DNA of 64,000 nt. It comes from Tautonia marina. Lineage in GTDB: Bacteria; Planctomycetota; Planctomycetia; Isosphaerales; Isosphaeraceae. The notes under the pieces are model-generated. The model saw only the letters and a program-made list of their open reading frames with translations. It ran no database searches and was not told the DNA's origin. A program made the translations under genes and the position numbers. The first letter of the stretch is position 1. Every line of letters starts with the position of its first letter. The stretch covers positions 1-64,000 of the forward strand of contig NZ_WEZF01000004.1 of NCBI RefSeq assembly GCF_009177065.1, in the 5' to 3' direction. This document shows, in pieces, positions 37,387 through 45,194 of the stretch.

Positions 37387-37874
37387 TGGTCGGCATCCTC
37401 CTGGCGGAGCTGGTCCCGGATGGCGGCGGCCAGCTCGTACTCTTCTCGGGAGATGGCCTCCCGGAGCCGGGCGCGGAGCCGGAGTCGAGGAGAGCGGCTC
37501 GGCGGGGTTCGTTTGCGGGGAATTTTGCCCACGTGCCGCGAGGCGCCGTGGGCGGCTCGGAGCAAGGGCAGCAGGCCGGGGGTGAAGGCTTCGTAATCGT
37601 TCGGGCAGCCGAGGCGACCGCCGGTGCGGAAATCCATGAACTTGAGCCCGCAGAGGGGACAGGAGGTCCTGGCCAGTTCTCCCACGAGTTCCCCGACGTG
37701 CTGGACGATCAGGTGATCGACGATGGCTTCGAGGGCGGCGTTGGGAGGAGGGTCGGGCGGGGTCAGACCGGCCTTCCGCGCACAAGGGCCGCACAGATGC
37801 AGCTCGCGACGCTGACCATCAACCGTTTCGGAGAGGTGGACCGAAGCCTCCCGGGAGCAGCGCTGGCAGGTCAT
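37383..37874 (-). CDS. mcsA: McsA-type zinc-finger/UVR protein (copy 2)
   Basis: 163 residues. CXXC pairs CQRC and CGPC at the N-terminus, then CPLCGLKFMDFR and GCPNDY form a zinc-binding region, and the C-terminus LREAISREEYELAAAIRDQL is a UVR motif. McsA activates McsB. This copy abuts mcsB with a 4-bp overlap. It shares layout with the copy upstream, but its C-terminus is more basic (KRTPPSRSPRLRLRARLR). Confidence 0.9.
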   Translation of the reverse strand: MTCQRCSREASVHLSETVDGQRRELHLCGPCARKAGLTPPDPPPNAALEAIVDHLIVQHVGELVGELARTSCPLCGLKFMDFRTGGRLGCPNDYEAFTPGLLPLLRAAHGASRHVGKIPRKRTPPSRSPRLRLRARLREAISREEYELAAAIRDQLRQEDADQ

Positions 37875-37947
37875 GGCAGGCAGCTCCTTGGGGGGCAGGA
37901 GAGGGTCAGGGGCAGGTTGGCAACGATCCCGAGGAGGCCGATCCGGG

Positions 37948-38463
37948 TCAACGGCCCTGCTCCTGTTCGAGAGAGCGGATCTCGTCGCGAAGCCGGGCGG
38001 CGGCCTCGTAGTCTTCGGCGGCGATGGCGCGCTTCAGATCGTTCCGCAGGCGGATCAGGGTATTTTGCAGTCGGCTGGTCCGAGGGGCTCGCTTGGGAGC
38101 CTTGCCCGAGTGGCGGGTTTCACCGTGAATGTTTTCGAGCAAGGGCATCAACTCGTCTCGGAAGACCTCATAATCATAGGGGCAACCGAGGCGGCCGGTA
38201 CTGCGAAATTCGGCAAAGCTGATCTGACAGTTCGGGCAGCTCAGGGCATCGGCCGGGGAGGATTCGAGGGTGGAACCGGATCCGGACACCAGATCCTTGG
38301 CTAGCTGCCCGACCGGAAGACTTTCGGGTTGAGAGGCTGCCGGCGCGAGATGCTGCAAGGCGTGCTCATCGCAAAAATGAAAGACGGCGAACGTTCCCGG
38401 TGCCTCGGGGTCGAGGTCGGTAATGTGGTAGGTCGCCGGCTTGGAGCACTTCTGGCATTTCAT
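37948..38463 (-). CDS. McsA-type zinc-finger/UVR protein (copy 1)
   Basis: 171 residues, first gene of the cluster. CQKC, a His-rich CDEH pair, CPNCQISFAEFR and GCPYDYEVFRDEL provide the zinc site, and the UVR motif LKRAIAAEDYEAAARLRDEI ends the protein. It is 73 bp upstream of the second mcsA-like gene and is clearly its paralogue; the N-terminal half has a Ser/Pro linker. One of the pair may have a task other than activating McsB, such as ClpC adaptor function; this cannot be decided from sequence. A near-consensus promoter lies about 130 bp upstream. Confidence 0.85.
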   Translation of the reverse strand: MKCQKCSKPATYHITDLDPEAPGTFAVFHFCDEHALQHLAPAASQPESLPVGQLAKDLVSGSGSTLESSPADALSCPNCQISFAEFRSTGRLGCPYDYEVFRDELMPLLENIHGETRHSGKAPKRAPRTSRLQNTLIRLRNDLKRAIAAEDYEAAARLRDEIRSLEQEQGR

Positions 38464-38793
38464 CGCCGCGGTCCCCGGACCCGATCACAACCGGCGGACC
38501 CCGCCGGGAGATCGGCCGGACCCTCCGCGAGACTCCGGCAAAGACGCAGCGCGGGGGGGTCGTGTTTCATCAGCATTGACGATCGCGTTCCATTGTAATG
38601 ATGCCCCCCGACCTGTCAAGCAACCGGGATCGTCCGCGAGGGGCTGCTCGAAGCGGTTGAGCGAACCTCGGAAGGGATGTTCTGTGTCGGGTGCCATGCT
38701 TGCCGGGGGAATCCGGGGGCTGATAAGATCGACCCTCAAGGTCAGGCTGAGGTGCCTTCCCGTCTCGAAGTCTTCGGAATCGATCACCCGCTC
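38464..38793. other. Divergent intergenic interval between mcsA and trpE
   Basis: 330 bp. Besides the promoter at 38592-38619 no other element was identified. I saw no CIRCE repeat or CtsR operator. Confidence 0.35.
38592..38619 (-). promoter_or_regulatory. Strong candidate sigma-70 promoter of the mcsA-mcsA-mcsB cluster
   Basis: On the minus strand TTGACA (38619-38614), 16-nt spacer, TACAAT (38597-38592): 6/6 and 5/6 match, the best in the window. Predicted start near 38585, about 120 nt before the mcsA ATG. Confidence 0.6.
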
Positions 38794-40347
38794 ATGAGCG
38801 ACTCGTCACCCGCCCGGCCGATTCTCCATCCCAGTCCCGAGCGCCTTGCCTCACTGATCGGCCAGGGACCGGGCTTTCCGGTGTATCGGGAATTGACCAG
38901 CGACGGATTGACCCCCGTTTCGGCGTTTGCGCGGATTGCCCGGCCGGGACCGTCATTCCTGTTTGAGAGTGTCGTCGGAGGAGAAAAAGTCGGTCGCTAC
39001 AGCTTCCTCGGGACCGAGCCGTTCTTGCGATTCGAGGCCAGAGGGCATCGCGTCTCGATCGTTCCGACCGACGGCAAGGGAGAGCCTCGGCATTTCGAAT
39101 CGGCCGACCCCTTCGAGAATCTTCGGGAGCTGGTCCACCAGTACGGATCGATTCATCTTCCGGGGCTTCCGCGGTTTTGCGGCGGGGCGGTTGGTTATGC
39201 CTCGTACGACGCGGTGCGCTATACCGAACGCTTGCCGAACGCTCCGGTTGACGATCGAGGGTTGCCCGATCTGGCCTTCGCGTTCTTCGACCGGATGGTG
39301 ATCTTCGACAATATTCGGAAGACCGTGCTGGTGGTCGCCCAGGCGAGGCCCGAGGTCCCGGACGACCCGGCCTCGGTTCAGCATGCGTACGATCGGGCCG
39401 CTGCTCGATTGCAGGAACTGGTCGATCGGCTCTCCGGGCCGGGGCCCGACTTGCCTCCGGCCGATCTCGACACGAGGGGAGCCCCGCGCCTGGAACCGGC
39501 GTCGAACATGACGCGAGACCAGTTCGAAAACGCGGTCCGACGCTGTCGGGAATACATCAAGGCCGGAGACGTGTTCCAGGTCGTTCCGAGCCAGCGGTTC
39601 CGGGTCGAGACGACGGCCGAGCCGTTCGATATTTACCGGGCGTTGCGGGTGGTCAATCCTAGCCCGTTCCTGTTCTACCTGCCGTTTGAGGAGTTCTGCC
39701 TGATCGGCTCGTCTCCCGAGATTCTGGTGCGGGTCGAAGATGGCGAGGTGACCATCCGGCCGCTGGCCGGCACTCGCCGCAGGGGCAAGGATGAAGACGA
39801 GGATCGCGCCCTGGCCGAGGAACTTCTGGCCGATCCAAAGGAACGGGCCGAGCATGTCATGCTCATCGACCTGGGCCGTAATGACGTCGGCCGCGTGGCC
39901 GAGCGATCGAGCGTTCGCTTGACCGAGGTGATGAAGATCGAGCGTTATAGCCACGTCATGCACATTTCTTCAAACGTGGTGGGGAAGCTCGAAGCGGGCA
40001 AGGATTGCTTCGATGCCCTGCGGGCCGGGTTGCCGGCCGGGACGGTGAGCGGGGCGCCGAAGGTCAGGGCGATGGAAATTATTGACGAGGTCGAGCCGAC
40101 TCGTCGCGGACCATACGGTGGGGCGGTCGGCTACATTGACTCGACCGGCAACATGGATACCTGCATCGCCTTGCGGACGCTGGTGGTGCAAGGCAACCTG
40201 GCTGATATCCAGGCCGGAGCAGGGATCGTCTTCGACAGCGATCCGGCCACCGAGTACGAGGAGACGGTCAGCAAGGCCCGAGGCATGATCAAGGCCATAG
40301 AGCTGGCCCAGGACTGTCTCACTCCGGCTCGATCCGAGCCGGAGTGA
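38794..40347 (+). CDS. trpE: Anthranilate synthase component I
   Basis: 517 residues from the ATG at 38794; the long upstream in-frame extension has no match to TrpE, so this start is used although its ribosome site is weak. It converts chorismate and ammonia (from glutamine via TrpG) to anthranilate, the first step of tryptophan synthesis. The feedback region has [19 protein letters not shown] (LLES-type motif). Chorismate-binding end: [79 protein letters not shown] and [10 protein letters not shown] separate TrpG gene is not in the window. A perfect hairpin overlaps the stop. Confidence 0.96.
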   Translation: MSDSSPARPILHPSPERLASLIGQGPGFPVYRELTSDGLTPVSAFARIARPGPSFLFESVVGGEKVGRYSFLGTEPFLRFEARGHRVSIVPTDGKGEPRHFESADPFENLRELVHQYGSIHLPGLPRFCGGAVGYASYDAVRYTERLPNAPVDDRGLPDLAFAFFDRMVIFDNIRKTVLVVAQARPEVPDDPASVQHAYDRAAARLQELVDRLSGPGPDLPPADLDTRGAPRLEPASNMTRDQFENAVRRCREYIKAGDVFQVVPSQRFRVETTAEPFDIYRALRVVNPSPFLFYLPFEEFCLIGSSPEILVRVEDGEVTIRPLAGTRRRGKDEDEDRALAEELLADPKERAEHVMLIDLGRNDVGRVAERSSVRLTEVMKIERYSHVMHISSNVVGKLEAGKDCFDALRAGLPAGTVSGAPKVRAMEIIDEVEPTRRGPYGGAVGYIDSTGNMDTCIALRTLVVQGNLADIQAGAGIVFDSDPATEYEETVSKARGMIKAIELAQDCLTPARSEPE

Positions 40348-40348
40348 G
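40318..40348 (+). terminator. Hairpin overlapping the trpE stop codon
   Basis: CTCACTCCGGCTC (40318-40330) and GAGCCGGAGTGAG (40336-40348) are a perfect 13-bp stem with a 5-nt loop; the TGA stop (40345-40347) is inside the right arm. No T-run follows. Confidence 0.6.
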
Positions 40349-40402
40349 CGACTGCTGGGGCACGCGTTGTGTCTGGGTCGCGGATGTCGGGGGGGGCTTT
40401 GG

Positions 40403-40434
40403 GCGCGAACCTTCGGGATGGAGAAGGTTCGCGC
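40403..40434. terminator. Second hairpin between trpE and DoxX gene
   Basis: GCGCGAACCTTC (40403-40414) and GAAGGTTCGCGC (40423-40434) form a perfect 12-bp stem with an 8-nt loop, in the convergent gap and able to act in either direction. Confidence 0.55.
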
Positions 40435-40482
40435 GACGGTGTCGCCCTGTCAGGACGCGAAGCGTTTGATGGATGCCCCCGG

Positions 40483-41145
40483 TCAAGACCGGATTGGGGC
40501 CTCGTATTCCCGGCGATACTCCCCTTCGTCCTTCGGCTTCCAGAACCAGCCGAACAGCAGGCCGTCCAGCGAGAGATAATTGCTGGTGATCGGCGAGAGC
40601 CAGAGGATCGCGGCGTTGACGAGCAAGTACGTCATCATGCTGGGATACATGCTCGAATTCTGAAGCACGATCCAGCCGAAGGTGAGGCTCAGCAGGAGCA
40701 ATCCTGAGAAAAAGGCCGAGAGGGTGGTGAAGAGGCCGGCAATCAGGAGGGCCCCCACGCCGACTTCGGCCAGGGGCAAGAACGCGGTATAGAGATCGAG
40801 CGCCGGTTTCAAATCCCGGCCGATCCAGGTGTCGGCGAACATGCCCCGAATGGTCTCGGGATAACGAGGCTCGGCCTCGGCCTCGGGATCAACAGAGGCC
40901 GTGGGATCATCGGCGGCGGTCGGCTCGTCGGCCTCGTCGAGCGGTTCGTCGGCCTCGTCGAGTTGATCCACGAGGTCTTCGACCTGGGCCAAAGCGGGTT
41001 TCCCGGCCTCGCTCATGTCGTCGAGTTTCTGCAAACCGGCCATCAGGAAAATCAGGCCCAGACCCAGACGAAGCAAGAGGGCGACCAGGCTCCGAATGAT
41101 GTGGCCGGGTTCCCGGCGGAGGGCGATCGTCTCGGTGGGTCGCAT
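40483..41145 (-). CDS. DoxX-family membrane protein with acidic insert
   Basis: 220 residues. Four membrane helices: VALLLRLGLGLIFLMAG near 22, a pair around 120-160 (VGVGALLIAGLFTTLSAFF, SGLLLLSLTFGWIVL) and one near 175 (TYLLVNAAILWLSPI). Between helices one and two lies a charged insert with the repeated unit DEADEP and a total of about 20 acidic residues, not typical of DoxX, which is otherwise a small bundle. DoxX-like proteins take part in membrane redox processes. It is at the end of a possible operon with coaD (gap 50 bp). Confidence 0.8.
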   Translation of the reverse strand: MRPTETIALRREPGHIIRSLVALLLRLGLGLIFLMAGLQKLDDMSEAGKPALAQVEDLVDQLDEADEPLDEADEPTAADDPTASVDPEAEAEPRYPETIRGMFADTWIGRDLKPALDLYTAFLPLAEVGVGALLIAGLFTTLSAFFSGLLLLSLTFGWIVLQNSSMYPSMMTYLLVNAAILWLSPITSNYLSLDGLLFGWFWKPKDEGEYRREYEAPIRS

Positions 41146-41195
41146 CGGAGAGAATGTCCTTTTCGAAAGGGGAGGATCGCGGGAGTTGGGGAGCG

Positions 41196-41702
41196 TCAGA
41201 CGAGCGCGTTGCGGACCTTCTCCAGGATTGGAGTGACCAGGGCCTTGGGCACGAACCGCCCGAGGGCCTCGGGACCGCCGTAGCGGGCGACTTGTTTGAT
41301 CAAGGAACTGGAGACGTGAGCATATTCGCCGTCTGCCATCAGGAAGACGGTTTCGATGCCGGGGTCGAGCCGGTGGTTGGTCAGGGTCATACTGAATTCA
41401 TATTCCATGTCGGAAAGGGTGCGCAAGCCCCGCAAGATGACCCGAGCACCGATGCTCCGCACAAAATCGACGGTGAGTCCCTCGAAGGCCCGGACCTCGA
41501 CGTTTTCGAATTGACCGAGGACGCGCTGGGCCAGATCGACCCGTTCTTCGATCGGGAAGAGGACCTGCTTGGTCGGATTGACACCGATGGCCACGACCAG
41601 GTGTTCGAACAGCAATCGTCCTCGGGAGATGACATCGAGGTGCCCGAGCGTGATCGGGTCGAACGTTCCGGTGAAGACGGCCGTTCGGGACGACAATTCC
41701 AT
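41196..41702 (-). CDS. coaD: Pantetheine-phosphate adenylyltransferase
   Basis: 168 residues from the ATG at 41702 (GGAGG about 10 nt upstream). Couples ATP and 4'-phosphopantetheine to make dephospho-CoA. Family landmarks: TGTFDPITLGHLDVISRG (nucleotide-binding TxGH), VILRGLRTLSDMEYEFSM and the YAHVSSSLIKQVARYGG signature with the ISSS/T-type motif. Length is standard. It sits between a class-V aminotransferase and a DoxX gene on the same strand, gaps 66 and 50 bp. Confidence 0.96.
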   Translation of the reverse strand: MELSSRTAVFTGTFDPITLGHLDVISRGRLLFEHLVVAIGVNPTKQVLFPIEERVDLAQRVLGQFENVEVRAFEGLTVDFVRSIGARVILRGLRTLSDMEYEFSMTLTNHRLDPGIETVFLMADGEYAHVSSSLIKQVARYGGPEALGRFVPKALVTPILEKVRNALV

Positions 41703-41768
41703 GAGCGTAGCCTCCCGGCGGAGAGTCTTGTGAGCAAGGCGCCGGAATTCAAGGGGCATCGGAAGAAG

Positions 41769-42920
41769 TCAGGAGGACGCGCGCAGCCCCTCGGCCAGGC
41801 GGTCGAGATCGTCGTCGGAGTTGTAGAGATGGGGGCTGATTCGCAGCTTGCCGCGCCTCGCACTGATGGAGACCCCCGAGGCGCGGAGGGCGCGGACGAT
41901 GGCGTCGGGGTCGGTCCCCGGGCGGTCGAGGACGACGATTCCCGAGCGATCCGAGGGCCGGTCGGACCCGAGGACCGTCCAGCCGGCAGAGCGGGCACGG
42001 TCGCGGACCCCCTCGGCCCGATCGAGGATACGATCGGAGACCCGATCGGGCCCGAGTTCGAGGAACAGTTCGAGGCTATTCCCGAAGCCGAGCAAGCCGG
42101 CCATATTGTAGCAGCCCCCTTCCCATCGTCCGGCATCGGGCTTCAAATCGAAGGCGGGTTCGGGATCGTTGTAGGAGCTGGTGACGCTGTTCGAGCCGAC
42201 AAGGATCGGCCGAAGTCGGTCGATCCAGTCGGATCGGATGAACAGAAGGCCGGCTCCCTCGGGGCCGAGGAGCCACTTGTGCCCATCAGCCGCGAGGAAG
42301 TCGATCGGGGTCCGGCGGACGTCGATTGTCAGGGGGCCGAGCCCCTGAATGGCATCGACAAACAGGGCGACGCCGCGCTGGTGGCAGACTTCGGCCAGGG
42401 CGTCGAGGTCGTTGCGAAATCCGGAGGCAAACTCGACGTGGCTGATGGCGAGCAATCGGGTGCGGTCGTCCATGACGGCCAGGAGGTCGTCGATCCAGAT
42501 CCGACCGTCGCGGCTCCGAACGGGCCGGGTTTCCACGCCTCGGGAGGCCAGGTTCATCCAGGGGAACAGGTTCGACGGGTACTCCTCGGCCGGGGTGACG
42601 AGGTTATCCCCCTCCTTCCAGGGGAAGCCTTCGGCCACCAGACCGATGCCCATGGTCGTGCTGGTGATGAAGGCAATTTCAGCGGGTTCGGCGTGAATCA
42701 GGCGAGCGGCCCGCTGGCGGACCACTTCCAGTTCGTTCCGCCAGGTCATCCAGTGGATGCAACCATTGGTTTCCTGTTCCGTGACCCAGGCCCGCATGGC
42801 GTCGCCGGCCCGCCGAGGAATGGGGGCGATGGCGGCGTGGTCGAGGTAGGCCCAGCGCTCGGTCACGGGGAACTCGGCGTCTCGGATCGCCTTCCAGTCC
42901 ATCTCGCGTCTCGCTTCCAT
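41769..42920 (-). CDS. Class-V aminotransferase-fold PLP enzyme
   Basis: 383 residues from the ATG at 42920; ATG 42902 is an alternative, with MDWKAIRDAEFPV as the N-terminus. PLP-binding Lys is in AADGHKWLLGPEGAGLLF; the cofactor Asp-His segment is FVDAIQGLGPL; the phosphate-binding pattern STTMGIG is at about residue 87. Related to SufS/NifS cysteine desulfurases and isopenicillin-N epimerase-like enzymes. There is no catalytic Cys loop of a desulfurase that I can see, so aminotransferase, lyase or epimerase activity is more likely. Substrate not determined. 66 bp upstream of coaD. Confidence 0.82.
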   Translation of the reverse strand: MEARREMDWKAIRDAEFPVTERWAYLDHAAIAPIPRRAGDAMRAWVTEQETNGCIHWMTWRNELEVVRQRAARLIHAEPAEIAFITSTTMGIGLVAEGFPWKEGDNLVTPAEEYPSNLFPWMNLASRGVETRPVRSRDGRIWIDDLLAVMDDRTRLLAISHVEFASGFRNDLDALAEVCHQRGVALFVDAIQGLGPLTIDVRRTPIDFLAADGHKWLLGPEGAGLLFIRSDWIDRLRPILVGSNSVTSSYNDPEPAFDLKPDAGRWEGGCYNMAGLLGFGNSLELFLELGPDRVSDRILDRAEGVRDRARSAGWTVLGSDRPSDRSGIVVLDRPGTDPDAIVRALRASGVSISARRGKLRISPHLYNSDDDLDRLAEGLRASS

Positions 42921-43069
42921 GTACGATGTCGTCAGTCATCGAGAGCCTACCCGCTCTCTGGTCTCAGGGCCAATTCCCTTTGCGAAAAGGACCGGCCATC
43001 GGACCGAGCCAGACGCCTTTCGAGAACAGCTCCGGCTCAATGGGTTGGGCTTTCATCGGCGGCGACGAC

Positions 43070-44377
43070 TCAGAGGTCGGACGGACCGTCGGCAGTGGGA
43101 TCGTCCGGATTGCCTGGTTCCTCGATGGGATCGGACGAGGACGCCGGCTGTCGAGCGATCCATTGGGCGTACTGAGGCGAGGCGACGAAGGAAGCGTATT
43201 CGGGAACCTCGGTGAGGTCGGTAAACTCGATGTCGAAGGTCTCGGAGATCAGATCGAGCATCCGGGCCGTTTCATCAAAATCTTCCTGTGTAAGCGAGAG
43301 GCCAAGTAAGGCCCAGTACGCCTCGATGAGCGAGGGCTCGGCCTCGATCGCCTTTTCGATCGCGTCGCGAGCCGCGGCGAACCGGTTCTGTTCGATGTGG
43401 ACACTCGACCGAAGGACCTGCAGGTAGGGGTCGCCGCCGATGGAACGGTCGAGGCGATCGATGGTGGCCAGCGCTGCGTCGAAATCGCGCTGGAGGAAAT
43501 GGGCGTCGATCATCAAGAGATCGGCGCTGGGGTCGTTGGGGTAGTACTTGCGAAAGTCGGCCAGGGCAGCCTCGTACTCGGCATCATCGACCTGTGAGGC
43601 CGCCGTGTAGCGCGGCACAAGGAACAGTCGGTCTTGTTGCAAGGATTCGGGCAAGCCTCGATAGGCCGTGAGCACGGCCTCGAACTGCCCGTTCCGAAGA
43701 TTCTCGTTCATCTGCAAGAGGGTCGGCAGATGAGTGAGAAGAACCTGTTCCTTCCCGGTGAGCCGATCAATGAGGTTGCGCTGCGACTCGGCCACGGCGG
43801 AGAGATAAAAGTGTCGCGTGCTTTGGGCAATCGACTCTCCGACGGCGTAGGGGAAGACATCGACGGCCTTGATTGAGCCATCGGCCCGACGGGCGAGATA
43901 GAAATCAAGGTAATTGAGCGCGCCCTCGACGGTGAGCAATCGGAACCGAACCCCGCGTTGAGCTTTGCCCCCGATCAGGTGAAGCGGGGAGCAGGTCCCC
44001 CCTTGATTGATGGTTTCGACCAAGGTGGAAACCAGACCGCTTTGGCCTCCCCGACTGGCCTGCACAAAGCTCTGGGAGAAGTCGCGTTTCACATCAGCCG
44101 GGGCGTCGATGTCTCGGGTGGCCTCGTCGACCACGGCCTGCCAGTCGATCATCTGAGACAGGGCTTCGGCATCGACCAGGAGCGTGGCGTCCTCAAACGA
44201 CGCGCCATACTCCCAGCATTCGTCATTGGAGGGAGGGGTTCCGACCGAGGTGCTGACCAGGGGCTTGCCCGGCTCGCCGCTCCCCTTCGCCTCGGTGTTG
44301 ACCGGTTTCTTGGCGCAACCGATCAGGACCAGGGCGCACAGCATTGCAGCACAGACTTGGAACGTCGAGCGACTCAT
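43070..44377 (-). CDS. TPR-containing lipoprotein
   Basis: 435 residues from the ATG at 44377, preferred over an upstream ATG because a lipoprotein signal follows directly (VCAAMLCALVLIGC, Cys at about 21). A helical N-terminal domain precedes about 200 residues with TPR-like units, for example FDAALATIDRLDRSIGG, FAAARDAIEKAIEAEP and LIEAYWALLGLSLTQEDFD. The C-terminus is acidic and Pro-rich. It is probably anchored to a membrane as a protein-protein interaction scaffold; no catalytic motif. Upstream gene of the co-oriented set to DoxX. Confidence 0.78.
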   Translation of the reverse strand: MSRSTFQVCAAMLCALVLIGCAKKPVNTEAKGSGEPGKPLVSTSVGTPPSNDECWEYGASFEDATLLVDAEALSQMIDWQAVVDEATRDIDAPADVKRDFSQSFVQASRGGQSGLVSTLVETINQGGTCSPLHLIGGKAQRGVRFRLLTVEGALNYLDFYLARRADGSIKAVDVFPYAVGESIAQSTRHFYLSAVAESQRNLIDRLTGKEQVLLTHLPTLLQMNENLRNGQFEAVLTAYRGLPESLQQDRLFLVPRYTAASQVDDAEYEAALADFRKYYPNDPSADLLMIDAHFLQRDFDAALATIDRLDRSIGGDPYLQVLRSSVHIEQNRFAAARDAIEKAIEAEPSLIEAYWALLGLSLTQEDFDETARMLDLISETFDIEFTDLTEVPEYASFVASPQYAQWIARQPASSSDPIEEPGNPDDPTADGPSDL

Positions 44378-44758
44378 GGCAGCAGTCTCGTCATGAAAAT
44401 TCCATGAATCCATGGGGGGATCTCACGCGTCCTGAGCCTATCAGAACCAATCAGCTAATGCGAGTCTTTGGACCTGCAACCTCGGACAGAACCGATCTTG
44501 AGCGGTTCGTGGATCCCTGGATTCGGGAATGTCGTTCCTCACAAAGGGGGCGGCGACGCCTGGACCGTGGAGGTGGAGGTATTCAGAGGTTCCAGGATCC
44601 GTCGGGGGAGGTCATATATATAATGAGTGGGACGGGTCTCGGGATGGAACGCCGTTGCCCGATCGAGCGGGAAGTCCTGGCTGCGAGGAGGGCTTGAGCC
44701 TGTTGACGTGGGGATGGGGACGGCTGATCGGAGTTCTTAAAAGGGGGACAAGGTCTGA
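44378..44758. other. Divergent interval with AT-rich island
   Basis: 381 bp between the lipoprotein gene (minus) and the cyclotransferase-like gene (plus). It includes an AT island at 44614-44624 with TATAAT at 44619-44624, a perfect -10 sequence on the + strand, but no good -35 at 16-18 nt. A promoter here is possible only. Confidence 0.35.
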
Positions 44759-45163
44759 ATGGATGCTTGCTCGGATTCGTCGTCACCGGGCTTCTTGTTT
44801 GCGTACGGCACGCTTGGGCCGAACGATGCGGGGGCAGCCCGTCGGGGAGGCTGGAACGCCGACGCCGTTCGGGGACGTTTGTACGACCTGGGGCCGTATC
44901 CGGCGCTGATCGACTGGGACGATCCAGAGGCGGGATGGGTCGAAGGGCACGTGCGATCGGTCGAGCCGATCGAACTGCTTGAGGTGTTGGATCCGTATGA
45001 AGGAGTGGCGGAAGGGGAATTTCTCCGGATTGTGGTTCGGACCCGGATGGGTCGAGAAGTGTGGGTCTATGTCTTTCCGCACCCCGTTCCCGAAGGGGCA
45101 GTGGGCCCGCTTCCTCGTTGGGAAGGGCCTCGGGTCGATTTGAGTCGGGGAGACGGCCGCTGA
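44759..45163 (+). CDS. Gamma-glutamylcyclotransferase-like protein
   Basis: 134 residues. The GGCT/AIG2 fold pattern FLFAYGTLGPND is at the N-terminus and the catalytic Glu is likely the one in LDPYEGVAEGEFLRIVVRTR. Such small proteins release 5-oxoproline from gamma-glutamyl peptides or, in the ChaC and BtrG-like types, cleave other gamma-glutamyl bonds; several also remain uncharacterised. The keto-acid decarboxylase gene starts 31 bp downstream on the same strand, so they are likely one transcript. Confidence 0.8.
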   Translation: MDACSDSSSPGFLFAYGTLGPNDAGAARRGGWNADAVRGRLYDLGPYPALIDWDDPEAGWVEGHVRSVEPIELLEVLDPYEGVAEGEFLRIVVRTRMGREVWVYVFPHPVPEGAVGPLPRWEGPRVDLSRGDGR

Positions 45164-45194
45164 CGCGATCAACCATCACGAGAGAGGGACGACC

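Noticed and set aside
36430-37596. 388-residue + strand open frame opposite mcsB
   Set aside because: McsB motifs on the minus strand are unequivocal; the + frame is compositionally odd.
38464-38793. CIRCE or CtsR operator expected before mcsA
   Set aside because: No TTAGCACTC/GAGTGCTAA repeat or CtsR direct repeat was found in this gap.
41154-43175. 673-residue open frame on the + strand across coaD and the aminotransferase
   Set aside because: Antisense shadow of two strong genes; no recognisable domain and biased Gly/Asp/Val content.
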